A stretch of 64,000 nt of DNA from Rhodococcus qingshengii JCM 15477 (GTDB taxonomy: Bacteria > Actinomycetota > Actinomycetes > Mycobacteriales > Mycobacteriaceae). The stretch spans positions 2,586,501 to 2,650,500 of the forward strand of contig NZ_CP096563.1 in NCBI RefSeq assembly GCF_023221595.1, read 5' to 3'. Positions 36,346-44,887 of the stretch are shown one piece after another. The notes under the pieces are model-generated. The model searched no databases, was not told the DNA's origin, and saw only the letters and a program-made list of their open reading frames with translations. The first letter of the stretch is position 1. Every line of letters begins with the position of its first letter. Made by a program: the position numbers and the translations under genes.

Positions 36346-37473
36346 TCACGGGAGTGAGGTGAACATGTCCACGAGCCCCTGGGGTGCGTTCTCGCCGAAG
36401 CACATGTCCAGTCCATCAGCGGACTGTTGTGCCGCCGCGGCGCTGCGTGGGAATAGGCGCTCTTCGTAGACAGCTAGCCCTTCCTCCGTGCTGCTGTGCG
36501 ACGCGATCGCCTGGCCGAGTTCCGCGCCGTCGAGCATTGCCAGGTTCGCACCCTCTCCGGCAAACGGCGACATGACGTGTGCCGCGTCCCCGAGCAGAGT
36601 GACCCCGGGAGTACGGCTCCAACTGTGGCCGATGGGAAGGGTATGGATGGGGCGAGGGGTCAGCGAGCTGTCGGCTTCGACGATCAGTGAACGCAGTGAC
36701 TCGTCCCAGTCCGAGAAGTGTTCCAGCAGAACCTTCTTCGCGATGTGATCGTCGGAGAAGTCGACACTCGCTGCCCAGCTCTCGGGAACTCGCAGGGCGG
36801 CATAGATGTGCAGACTGTTGTCGGTCTCACGGTGGGCGAGGAAGCCCTTGTCGGCACTGAGTGCGAACATCATTCCGCCGCCGACGGTTTCAGCGGCATC
36901 CACGTGCTGGTTGTCGGCGTCGTGAAGGTCGAACTCCACGAAAGATATTCCGGTGTACGCAGGAGTGTCGTTTGAAACCAGTGGACGGATTTTCGACCAC
37001 GCACCGTCGGCGCCGACCAGGAGATCGGTGGTGAAGTGGGTGCCATCCGCGAGGTGAACTTCGTGTCGACCATCCGGCAACGGATGAGCACTGCGGACCT
37101 TGGCTCCCCAGTGGAGTGTTTCCTTCGGAATTGAGCTGAGCAGTAGGTCACGCAGCTGGCCGCGGTCGATTTCCGGGCGGTCGCCGTCTCCGGTGTCCTG
37201 CTCGCTCAGGTGCACGACGGCATTTCGATCGAGGACGCGTGTCTCTTCCCCGCCTTGATGAACGAGGGCGCGGAACTCCTCATAGAGGCCGGCGGCACGA
37301 AGCGCGATCTGACCCGAGTCTTCGTGGATGTCGAGCATCCCGCCTTGAGTTCTGGCTGTCGGTCCGGATTCGAGATCGAATACCGCCGAATCGATTCCGC
37401 GGAGATGGATGACTCGGGCGAGGGTGAGGCCGCCGAGGCCGGCGCCGATGATTGCGATGGGGTAGTGGTTCAT
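36346..37473 (-). CDS. FAD-dependent monooxygenase, TetX/PHBH-like
   Basis: 375 residues. Rossmann GAGLGGLTLAR, the DG motif LLVGADGAWSKIR, and GDAAHVMSPFAGEGANLAM; all FAD-binding elements of group A flavin hydroxylases. Sequence resembles tetracycline-modifying TetX and related hydroxylases, but substrate is undefined. It is in an operon downstream of its TetR regulator (37483-38169; gap about nine bases) under a double palindromic operator. Confidence 0.88.
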   Translation of the reverse strand: MNHYPIAIIGAGLGGLTLARVIHLRGIDSAVFDLESGPTARTQGGMLDIHEDSGQIALRAAGLYEEFRALVHQGGEETRVLDRNAVVHLSEQDTGDGDRPEIDRGQLRDLLLSSIPKETLHWGAKVRSAHPLPDGRHEVHLADGTHFTTDLLVGADGAWSKIRPLVSNDTPAYTGISFVEFDLHDADNQHVDAAETVGGGMMFALSADKGFLAHRETDNSLHIYAALRVPESWAASVDFSDDHIAKKVLLEHFSDWDESLRSLIVEADSSLTPRPIHTLPIGHSWSRTPGVTLLGDAAHVMSPFAGEGANLAMLDGAELGQAIASHSSTEEGLAVYEERLFPRSAAAAQQSADGLDMCFGENAPQGLVDMFTSLP

Positions 37474-37482
37474 GGTGGGTTC

Positions 37483-38169
37483 CTAAGAAGTGAGTGGGGT
37501 GTTCTCGATGCCCGTGATGAGCGTGCGGAATCCCCAGGAGAGGCGCGCGGTGGGTTCACCGGCAAGTAGAGCTGTTGCATGGCCTGCGACGAGTGGGTGC
37601 GTCTGCGGGTTTGCGTTCTGGATTGCGTCGGTCAGCGCGCTCCATTGGGCATCCGCGTCGGCGGAATTGTTCGGCGCAGAGTGTTCGGCGGCAGTGGACG
37701 TCGCGTACTGCAGTAGCAAGTCCACGCCCCACGCGGCCTGACCTGGAGGGACTTCGCCTTCGTCGAGCAATGCCAGCAGGCGCTCGAGCAGGCGCACGTA
37801 GTGAACTCCGCTGGGCCGGGAAACGAGAGCCGACTGGGCGAGGCCGGGATGATCGAACAGCACGGCCGTGTACGAGGTCAACACCCGTTCAAGGCGAGCT
37901 TGCCAAGTGCCGGAGGAATTTTCGGCGAGGTCCACGACTCCGAGGAGTTCGTCGAGAACCGCGGCATGCAGTTCGACTGTGTTGCGCACGTACACATACA
38001 TCGATGCCGGCCCGGTGTCGAGTTCGAGGGCGAGTCGACGCATCGTCAATTTCTGCAAGCCCTCCGACCGCAAGATTTCCACCGCGGTACTGACGATGCC
38101 CTCGCGTGTCAGAGCGGGTTTGGCCGGACGATTGCGACGGCTCGACGGACTTGTTGGCTGAGTGGGCAT
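37483..38169 (-). CDS. TetR family repressor
   Basis: 228 residues. HTH LTREGIVSTAVEILRSEGL then LTMRRLALELDTGPASMYVYV. The C-terminal ligand domain is TetR_C-like. Start ATG 38169 (MPTQPTSP); an extension to 38232 would run across the operator. It is promoter-proximal in an operon with the monooxygenase gene, a familiar self-regulated detoxification layout. Confidence 0.9.
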   Translation of the reverse strand: MPTQPTSPSSRRNRPAKPALTREGIVSTAVEILRSEGLQKLTMRRLALELDTGPASMYVYVRNTVELHAAVLDELLGVVDLAENSSGTWQARLERVLTSYTAVLFDHPGLAQSALVSRPSGVHYVRLLERLLALLDEGEVPPGQAAWGVDLLLQYATSTAAEHSAPNNSADADAQWSALTDAIQNANPQTHPLVAGHATALLAGEPTARLSWGFRTLITGIENTPLTS

Positions 38170-38182
38170 GATTTCACCGTAC

Positions 38183-38211
38183 ACGAACATGTTCGTAACG
38201 AACATGTTCGT
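38183..38211. promoter_or_regulatory. Double TetR operator
   Basis: Two perfect palindromes ACGAACATGTTCGT at 38183-38196 and 38198-38211, centre to centre 15 bases, 14 bases upstream of the tetR start. Confidence 0.85.
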
Positions 38212-38256
38212 TGAGTCACGTGCTGATGTCACGAATCACATGCTGATGTGAATGGG

Positions 38257-38364
38257 CTACATGCCCGTACCGCCGGAGAGCATTGCGATCGTCAGCAGGA
38301 TGCCGCCGACTATGCCCACGAGCGGGCTATCGCTGTTGAGTGGCCAGTCGTTCAACGATCCCAT
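38257..38364 (-). CDS. Small membrane protein, 35 residues
   Basis: ATG 38364 follows GAAAGAGGCGCTC. The product begins MGSLNDWPLNSDSP, then one hydrophobic segment (LVGIVGGILLTIAMLSG) and ends GGTGM. It is orphan in context, lying between the TetR operator and a terminator-like inverted repeat. Strong ribosome site and one clear helix favour a real microprotein. Function unknown. Confidence 0.55.
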   Translation of the reverse strand: MGSLNDWPLNSDSPLVGIVGGILLTIAMLSGGTGM

Positions 38365-38375
38365 GAGCGCCTCTT

Positions 38376-38425
38376 TCGGGTTTCGATCTGTCGACGGTCG
38401 AGCCTATCGACAGATCGAAACCCGA
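38376..38425. terminator. Perfect 19-bp inverted repeat
   Basis: TCGGGTTTCGATCTGTCGA at 38376-38394 and its complement at 38407-38425, 12-base loop. It lies 41 bases downstream of the beta-lactamase-family stop codon and just upstream of the microprotein start, so it is a terminator for the former and perhaps a 5' leader hairpin for the latter. Confidence 0.7.
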
Positions 38426-38466
38426 GATGTCACTTTCGTCCGAATTGTGGATCGGACCCGAGGTGA

Positions 38467-39615
38467 TCAGCCGTAGACGTTGCCCGGGCTGATCAACTTG
38501 GTGATCGGCACCATCAAAGCACTGGTCAGGTCGGTCTCTCCGTCGATGTCGGTGTTGATGAAGACGACCAGGGTTGTGTCCTTCTCGGGCAAGTAGACCG
38601 AGACTGTCTTGTAGCCGGGCAGGCTTCCGTTGTGACCGATCCAGCCGCCGCTGTTGAACAAACCGAGTCCGTAGCCGGAGCTGTCGTCCCCTTCGCTCAA
38701 GCTCACGGTTTGCAGGCGCTGCTTCTGAGTGGCGTCGGTCAGGAGATCGCCTTTGGCCAGCGCCGGAACCCAGATGCGCATGTCGTCCAACGACGAGATC
38801 ATTGCACCCGCGGCGCCGCCCCACGACGGATTCCAGTCCGTCGCCGCGGTCACGGCTCCGTCGAGCGTTTGGTTGGTGTACCCCTGAGCGTGTGGTGTCG
38901 GGAACGCGTTGGTGGTGGGAAAGCTGGTGTGCTCCATTCCGAGTGGTGTCGTGATCTTGGTGTCGATGACGTCCGACAGTGTTGAGCCGGAGACCTTTTC
39001 GATCACCATGCCCAGCAGAACAGTGTTGGTGTTCGAGTAGTCGACGGTGGTCCCTGGTCGAAGTTGGAGTGGGAGGTCCTTGATGTATCCGACGAGTTCC
39101 TCCGGTGTGAAAGTTCGGCGGGGATCCGAAAGATATTCCATCACAAACTGTTCGGACGTCGTGTAGTCCACGAGGCCGCTGCGCATTCCTGCCAGGTGAC
39201 GCAAGCTGATCGCATCACCTTCCATGACGCCGTCGACGTACTTGGAGATCGGATCATCGAGACCGATCTTTCCCTCGTCGACCAATTGCAGCAGGGCGGT
39301 CACGGTAAATGTTTTGGTGACGCTGCCGATCCGGTGGTAGAAGTCGGTTTCCATCGGCGCTTTGGTTGCCGTATCCGAGACTCCTGCAACCTTGACGTAG
39401 TTGCCGTCGGGCCCCCAAATGCCCACCATCGCACCGGGAATCCCGGTCGAATTCACCGCTGCGTCGACGATCGAATCGAGCTGGTCGGTGATGGTCGAGT
39501 CCATGATCTTGTCGGATGTGTCTGTGGATTTGTCCGTGCTGCAGCTGATTACAGCTCCGACAACCATGGCGCTGCACAGGCCGACAAGCAGGATGCGTCT
39601 TGCTCCGGTTTTCAT
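38467..39615 (-). CDS. Serine hydrolase lipoprotein, beta-lactamase/D-Ala-D-Ala carboxypeptidase family
   Basis: 382 residues. Lipoprotein signal (VVGAVISC, Cys25), then a class C-like fold with catalytic S98-V-T-K101, YSN (DYSNTNTVL), and HNG (GWIGHNGSLPG). Such proteins hydrolyse D-amino acid peptides, esters or lactams at the cell surface. ATG 39615 (MKTGARR) chosen over a longer frame. No regulator adjoins it. Confidence 0.9.
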   Translation of the reverse strand: MKTGARRILLVGLCSAMVVGAVISCSTDKSTDTSDKIMDSTITDQLDSIVDAAVNSTGIPGAMVGIWGPDGNYVKVAGVSDTATKAPMETDFYHRIGSVTKTFTVTALLQLVDEGKIGLDDPISKYVDGVMEGDAISLRHLAGMRSGLVDYTTSEQFVMEYLSDPRRTFTPEELVGYIKDLPLQLRPGTTVDYSNTNTVLLGMVIEKVSGSTLSDVIDTKITTPLGMEHTSFPTTNAFPTPHAQGYTNQTLDGAVTAATDWNPSWGGAAGAMISSLDDMRIWVPALAKGDLLTDATQKQRLQTVSLSEGDDSSGYGLGLFNSGGWIGHNGSLPGYKTVSVYLPEKDTTLVVFINTDIDGETDLTSALMVPITKLISPGNVYG

Positions 39616-39673
39616 GAGTCGAACTCTGCCCGTCCGAGGGCACTCACACATCGACCCCGGGTACGGCAGACGC

Positions 39674-39710
39674 AGTCCCCAGGTACCTCCTCAACCGGTA
39701 CCGGGGGACT
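39674..39710. terminator. Hairpin after the repeat-containing membrane protein
   Basis: AGTCCCCAGGTACC and GGTACCGGGGGACT pair with one mismatch around a nine-base loop. Between the upstream edge of the beta-lactamase-family gene and the stop of the membrane protein gene at 39742. No clear T run. Confidence 0.6.
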
Positions 39711-39741
39711 ACGGAACCCTGGCCTGAACCCTTGGCTTGGG

Positions 39742-40662
39742 TCAGATTCCGCCGTCGAAGAACGCCGCCAGCGCGGGTGCCGGGTCTGCCGCGGTGCCCA
39801 TATTTGCTACGCCGACAACGATCAATCCCAGCGTGAACAGTGCAGTGAGAAGACCGATCGACCCCGACACGAATCTCGTCCGTCGCTCGGATCGCGCCGT
39901 TCTCGCGAAGCGTGCCCACACGACCACAGTCACGGTCAGTGATATTGCTGCCGCGATCAGCGCGATCACCGCCATGGCCAAGTGATACCGCGCGAAGTCG
40001 CTGATCATCAGTTCGAGGACAGGGCTTTGCTGGTTTCCGGTGCCCGTCGACTGAGCGAGCTGTTGGCGGACCTGCCCGACAGTGTCGCCAAGTGCCCCAT
40101 CCGCCTGGGCCACGGGCAACATCGAGATCAGCGAAGAGAAGGGTGCAACGACACCTTGGATATTTGCCATCACGAGTACCGAGGAAAACATCGCGAGGAG
40201 CGTGACCAGCCCTCCCGCCGAGGCGAATGCGAGTTTCTTTCCAGCCGTCAGAGGGCCGGCGTTCACGAACGACGCCTTGAGCATCCGGCCGAGTGCGAGC
40301 AGAACCGACAGCAGGATTACCGCGATCACGGCCTTGGCCACGTGGTACCGCAGCCAGTAGTCGACAGCGGACTCCAAGCTCGGCGAGAAGGCTTGGACAC
40401 CGGAACTCCAGTATTCGACGAACGCGGCGCGGACCGTCTCGACGAGTTCTCCCTGGTCTGCGTACCCATCACCCGGCCTACTCGTCAGCATGCCCGGGGC
40501 GAGAACGAAGGCAGCGGAGAAACCGGCGACCAACGCGATCAACGCGGCGATCTTGCGACCTGAGGACTGCGTCGAGCGCGACGGCCCCGCAGTGTTGTGC
40601 CGTGAAGAATTGTGCAGTGGGATTCCTCCAGCGTGATGAGCGATCATCTGGTCACCGTCCAC
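39742..40662 (-). CDS. Unknown membrane protein with exact 120-residue internal duplication
   Basis: 306 residues from GTG 40662 (an ATG five codons in is possible). One helix at ~37-58, then two homologous units offset by exactly 120 residues: SP at 93/213, RYH at 105/225 followed by VAKAVIAV or LAMAVIAL, a long helix, then F.S...LLT.. and ANI/ANM at 166/286, ending in P at 174/294. Each unit appears to hold two or three helices. No family recognised. The conserved RYH just before a helix is a candidate functional site. No obvious operon partner; transcribed alone. Confidence 0.78.
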   Translation of the reverse strand: MDGDQMIAHHAGGIPLHNSSRHNTAGPSRSTQSSGRKIAALIALVAGFSAAFVLAPGMLTSRPGDGYADQGELVETVRAAFVEYWSSGVQAFSPSLESAVDYWLRYHVAKAVIAVILLSVLLALGRMLKASFVNAGPLTAGKKLAFASAGGLVTLLAMFSSVLVMANIQGVVAPFSSLISMLPVAQADGALGDTVGQVRQQLAQSTGTGNQQSPVLELMISDFARYHLAMAVIALIAAAISLTVTVVVWARFARTARSERRTRFVSGSIGLLTALFTLGLIVVGVANMGTAADPAPALAAFFDGGI

Positions 40663-40773
40663 AAAGTCATGTCACCGAGTGTAGAAATCGGTACACCGGA
40701 CTTCATCGTTCGAGAGGATGATATTTCCGGCGACGGCGTCCGCCCGCCCTCGCCGCTGCCGTCGACATCCTCC

Positions 40774-42132
40774 TCAGCACTCGACGACATTGACGGCGAG
40801 CCCGCCTTCACTGGTTTCCTTGTAACGCACGGACATGTCGTTTCCGGTTTGGCGCATGGTTTCGATGACGGTATCGAGGCTCACCACATGCGTCCCGTCA
40901 CCGAGGTATGCGAGCTGAGCTGCGGTGACTGCAGTCGAGGCGGCTACGGCATTTCGTTCGATGCAGGGGATTTGGACCAGGCCACCAACCGGATCGCAGG
41001 TCAGCCCCAGATGGTGTTCCATGGCAATCTCAGCTGCATTCTCGATTTGTCGTGGTGATCCGCCCATGACAGCGCACAAGCCGGCTGCCGCCATCGCGCA
41101 GGCAGCTCCGACCTCGCCTTGGCACCCCGCCTCCGCGCCCGAGATCGAGGCATTCGCCTTGATGATCGATCCGATTGCGGCAGCGGTGAGGAGAAAGGTT
41201 CGAACGTCGTGAACGCCGGCGCCCGTAGCGCGTATGTGGTGATAGAGCACCGCCGGCACGATGCCCGCAGCGCCGTTCGTCGGAGCCGTTACCACGCGGC
41301 CACCTGCTGCATTTTCTTCGTTGACCGCCATGGCGTAGACGGTCAGCCACTCGCGTGAGGAGGGGGCGCAGTTACGTTGTTCCAGTTGAATGTTCGCAGA
41401 CCGTGCTCTTCGGCGAACTCCGAGACGCCCGGGCAATACACCTTCGGTCTGGGTGCCGCGTTCGATGCATGTGCGCATCGCGGACCAGATCGCGTCGATG
41501 CCGGTGAATGCCCGATCCTGGCCGTGCATCGCGATTTCGTCCGACAGTGCCAACTCGGCGATAGTTCCGGAGCCGCATTCCGCCAGTAGCTCTTTCGCGG
41601 TTCGATAGCGTGAGTTGATCGAATGCGCGCTTGCTTGCGTCTCCGTTCCGGCGCGCAGTACGAATCCGCCACCGATCGACAGATATGTACTCGTACAGAC
41701 GATTTCGCGACCGCTTAAGGCGGTCAGTGTCATCGAGTTGGGGTGCCCGTGACGGCGAACGAGCGGCTCGAACACCATGTCCTCGTGAGTGAACACAACG
41801 TGCCTGAGTGAGCCGCCGACGAGCTTCACCGATCCGCCGTCCGAGAGCTCGGCCCAACGCCCGTGAACGTCGTTCGGCTCGCACGTTTCAGGATCCAACC
41901 CACGAAGTCCCGCGATCACCGCGTCGGGAGTGCAGTGCCCTATTCCGGTGGCGGCGAGAGAGCCGTGCAGATTGCAGCGAATACGGTCGACCGACGCGGT
42001 CACGCCGGCGTCGGAGAGCTCGCCGACAAAAGTGCGGGCGGCTCGCATCGGACCGACCGTGTGTGAACTGGAGGGCCCGATGCCGATGGAGAAGAATTCG
42101 AGCGCGGAAACATAGACGCCGGTGGTGCTCAT
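40774..42132 (-). CDS. sdaA: L-serine ammonia-lyase, iron-sulphur type
   Basis: 452 residues, single-chain beta+alpha form. Start region [21 protein letters not shown] is the beta-domain substrate site; later N-and Cys-rich regions and the end ([20 protein letters not shown]) match. It converts serine to pyruvate and ammonia with an oxygen-labile 4Fe-4S cluster. Its ATG overlaps the M20D amidohydrolase stop (ATGA), so it is the last gene of a catabolic operon DUF3100 transporter-M20D-sdaA. Confidence 0.95.
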   Translation of the reverse strand: MSTTGVYVSALEFFSIGIGPSSSHTVGPMRAARTFVGELSDAGVTASVDRIRCNLHGSLAATGIGHCTPDAVIAGLRGLDPETCEPNDVHGRWAELSDGGSVKLVGGSLRHVVFTHEDMVFEPLVRRHGHPNSMTLTALSGREIVCTSTYLSIGGGFVLRAGTETQASAHSINSRYRTAKELLAECGSGTIAELALSDEIAMHGQDRAFTGIDAIWSAMRTCIERGTQTEGVLPGRLGVRRRARSANIQLEQRNCAPSSREWLTVYAMAVNEENAAGGRVVTAPTNGAAGIVPAVLYHHIRATGAGVHDVRTFLLTAAAIGSIIKANASISGAEAGCQGEVGAACAMAAAGLCAVMGGSPRQIENAAEIAMEHHLGLTCDPVGGLVQIPCIERNAVAASTAVTAAQLAYLGDGTHVVSLDTVIETMRQTGNDMSVRYKETSEGGLAVNVVEC

Positions 42133-43343
42133 TCGGCGCTCGTGACGGTAGTCGCTCCTGACTCGCGCTGGGCCGCAATCGTCAGGAGGTTGGAGCGCGA
42201 GTCCCCGGTGGCGGCTCGGATCACAGTGCGCGCCATTGCAATTGCTCCGTGCAGAACAGCTTCGTCGCCCGCTGCGGAGCGGGCATCAGCGGCAAACTCG
42301 ATCGTGTGAGGAACTCCGGTAACGCCGCGTAACGCGATCATCGGGTGGATCGAGGGAACCACCTTCGACACGTTGCCCATGTCTGTCGAGCCGCCGGTCA
42401 GGGGAGTTCGGGCGGCCGCGGTGCGGCCCAGGCTCGCGATCTCCTCGTCCCAGATCGTCGCCAGCACGCGATGTTGAACAAGCTCCTCGTAGCGCGGTTC
42501 GGCGCGTTCGGTCGACCAGGAGCAGTCGCTGGCCACAGCTGCGCCCTCGAAGCAGGAGAGCATACGACGCTTGGCGTCCAACAGCACGTCGAGTTCTGCG
42601 GCCCGAACTTCCGCTCGCACCAACGTCGAGGCCGGAATGATGTTTGTTGCTTCGCCGCCGTGCTCGACATAGGCGTTGAGCCTGACGTCGGACGGAAGTT
42701 GTTGACGGAGAAGTCCGATGGCGACCAAGGCGATCGTGGCGGCGTCACCTGCGTTGATGCCCTTGTGTGGCGCAGCGGCCGCGTGTGCGGCTCTTCCGGT
42801 GTAGGTCACGTCGAACCGGTCGACTGCCTGCGTTCCGGTGACGGTGCAACTGACGTCTTCACCTGCAGCGCCGTGGACCATGATCGACATCGCCGCGCCC
42901 TCCCATGCGCCACGTTCGAGCAGCAAGACTTTCCCGCCGCCATGTTCTTCGGCCGGCGTACCGAGAAGGACGACGGTCAGGCCGTGTTCCTCCGCGACCT
43001 CTCCGAGCGCGATCGCTGCTCCCAGTCCGGCAGCGGCGATGACATTGTGTCCACACGCATGACCGATGTCGGGAAGGGCGTCGTACTCGGCGCAGACGAC
43101 GACGCGGAAAGGGCCGGAGCCCCGCACCGCTTCGAATGCCGTCTCGAGGCCGTAGGCGGCGCGAGTAACCGTGAAGCCGGCTTCCTGCGCGGCGTCCGCC
43201 AAGAGGGCCGACGCATGATGCTCTTCGAATGCCAGCTCTGGGTGAGCATGGATCGTGTGGCTGACGTCGATGAGGCGTGATGCCCACTTCTCGATCGTGC
43301 TCGAAACCGAGTCTGTGCGGGTGCGGGGGTCAGCGATGGACAT
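42129..43343 (-). CDS. M20D family metal-dependent amidohydrolase
   Basis: 404 residues. Metal and catalytic motifs: HAHPELAFEEHHA, CAEYDALPDIGHACGHN, GTPAEEHGGGK, AHAAAAPHKGINAGDA dimer domain, and HTIEFAADA at the end. M20D enzymes remove acyl or amino acid groups (N-acyl amino acids, hippurate, p-aminobenzoyl-glutamate). Position between a transporter and serine deaminase suggests release of serine from an N-acylated or peptide-bound form. Confidence 0.92.
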   Translation of the reverse strand: MSIADPRTRTDSVSSTIEKWASRLIDVSHTIHAHPELAFEEHHASALLADAAQEAGFTVTRAAYGLETAFEAVRGSGPFRVVVCAEYDALPDIGHACGHNVIAAAGLGAAIALGEVAEEHGLTVVLLGTPAEEHGGGKVLLLERGAWEGAAMSIMVHGAAGEDVSCTVTGTQAVDRFDVTYTGRAAHAAAAPHKGINAGDAATIALVAIGLLRQQLPSDVRLNAYVEHGGEATNIIPASTLVRAEVRAAELDVLLDAKRRMLSCFEGAAVASDCSWSTERAEPRYEELVQHRVLATIWDEEIASLGRTAAARTPLTGGSTDMGNVSKVVPSIHPMIALRGVTGVPHTIEFAADARSAAGDEAVLHGAIAMARTVIRAATGDSRSNLLTIAAQRESGATTVTSAE

Positions 43344-43395
43344 GGGTATTGGTTCCTTTCAACATCTTTGGTTCTCAGCGTTTTCGGGTGCAGTT

Positions 43396-44739
43396 CTAGT
43401 GCCAGAGGCCCAGCGCGAACTCCGCGACGACCACGGAAAGTAGGTAAGAGGCGAGGATCGCGACGATTCCGACGGGCACGATCTTCCAGCCGATCGTCTT
43501 GAGCAAGGGAAGGTCCTTGCCGAGGCTGAGACCTGCGACAGTCAAGGTGAGGGTGCAGATCGAGAGAAAGTCGACAGTCCCGACGGTGCTCGAGACGAAA
43601 TCACCGATGGGGGACCACGGTGTTGTCGCCAAGGCGCCGATGGTGATGATTGCGATCATCGCCGCGATCTTGCCGCGGGTCAGGCGGGCCACGCCGACGC
43701 CCAGGAGCAACAATCCGGTGAGGATCAAGTAACCGACGATGATCGATCGAGATACGCCACCCGCTGCGATCGAGGAGACGATGACCCCACCGACGAACAG
43801 AATCGGAACGATCGTGGTCAGCGGCACGGTGACGCTCGGCGCAACCGCTCGTGGGGCAGTGTCGGCTTTCCGTTCGCTGGTCGTCTTCGAGCGCTTGGTG
43901 AGTGCGCCGTAGATTCGATCAGCAAGGGGGAGTGCGACATACATGCCGACATACACGCCGAGGAGGCCGGTGATGATGTTGGATGTGGCCGCCACGGCGA
44001 GTACCTGGTCGGCCATCTCGGGGTGCGCCGAAACGACGCTGGCGGCAGCGGCAGCCATCATCGAGCCGGATCCGACGCCGGCACCCATCGCCAATGCGAG
44101 GGGGTCGAAGATGTTGAAGGATGTAGCCAGTGACGCAATCAGGCTGATCAGCACGGCACCGAACAGAGTGCCGAAGACGTACATCGACAGGACTCCACGG
44201 TACTGGTCGGAATCGGGGCCGTAGCGTTCGCTGACCATCGCGAAGGAACCCTCGCGGTCGATGGAGAAGGTTGCTCCGACGGTGGCCGGCCCCATCCGAA
44301 GGAGTACCGCCAGCGGGAGTGCGAGAGCGATAGTGCCGAACAAGTGCCCCAATTCCTGCAGTAGCAGTGCGGGGCCCGCCTCGAACAACAATTGGATGTT
44401 CGGGCCGATGGTGAAAGACAACCTTGCACAAAGCAAGAGAACAGCCAGGCCCATGATTGCCGAGGCCGCAGCCTGAAGGTCGAGGCCGAGTGGTTTCCAC
44501 TTCTGGCTCGAGACGACACCGCCGGCAATCAGTCCCCACACCATGGGCAGGATCGTGATGGCGGCAGCGCCGACGGGAATCACTGCGGGGCCGATCAGTT
44601 GCGCGCCTGCCGCAAGCCCGAGGAGCAGAATCACCACGATCCACAGCCGTGGCGACCGCATGGCGAAAACGACTTTTTGCGTCGCGGTTTGATCGCTGAC
44701 TGGGGAATCGTCATGCGAGACAGGGAATGCTTCGGTCAT
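43396..44739 (-). CDS. DUF3100 family membrane transporter
   Basis: 447 residues with about ten helices. Glycine/alanine-rich half-helices ([43 protein letters not shown]) resemble substrate-binding loops of secondary carriers. DUF3100 members are often next to M20 peptidases and are presumed importers of their substrates. First gene of a three-gene operon, divergent from a double-unit Lrp regulator. The actual substrate is unknown. Confidence 0.85.
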   Translation of the reverse strand: MTEAFPVSHDDSPVSDQTATQKVVFAMRSPRLWIVVILLLGLAAGAQLIGPAVIPVGAAAITILPMVWGLIAGGVVSSQKWKPLGLDLQAAASAIMGLAVLLLCARLSFTIGPNIQLLFEAGPALLLQELGHLFGTIALALPLAVLLRMGPATVGATFSIDREGSFAMVSERYGPDSDQYRGVLSMYVFGTLFGAVLISLIASLATSFNIFDPLALAMGAGVGSGSMMAAAAASVVSAHPEMADQVLAVAATSNIITGLLGVYVGMYVALPLADRIYGALTKRSKTTSERKADTAPRAVAPSVTVPLTTIVPILFVGGVIVSSIAAGGVSRSIIVGYLILTGLLLLGVGVARLTRGKIAAMIAIITIGALATTPWSPIGDFVSSTVGTVDFLSICTLTLTVAGLSLGKDLPLLKTIGWKIVPVGIVAILASYLLSVVVAEFALGLWH

Positions 44740-44887
44740 GTCGGTGTCTTTCTCGAGGGGGCGAACGAACGCAAGAAGTAAGGGTTCTCGAGGCTCAGGA
44801 TTTGGTGGACTATTGATGTGATGAAGTTAGGATCGACGCGTTTCGATCCTGTTTCGGTGCAGCATTCTTCTGAAAGTGAGGTCCTCG

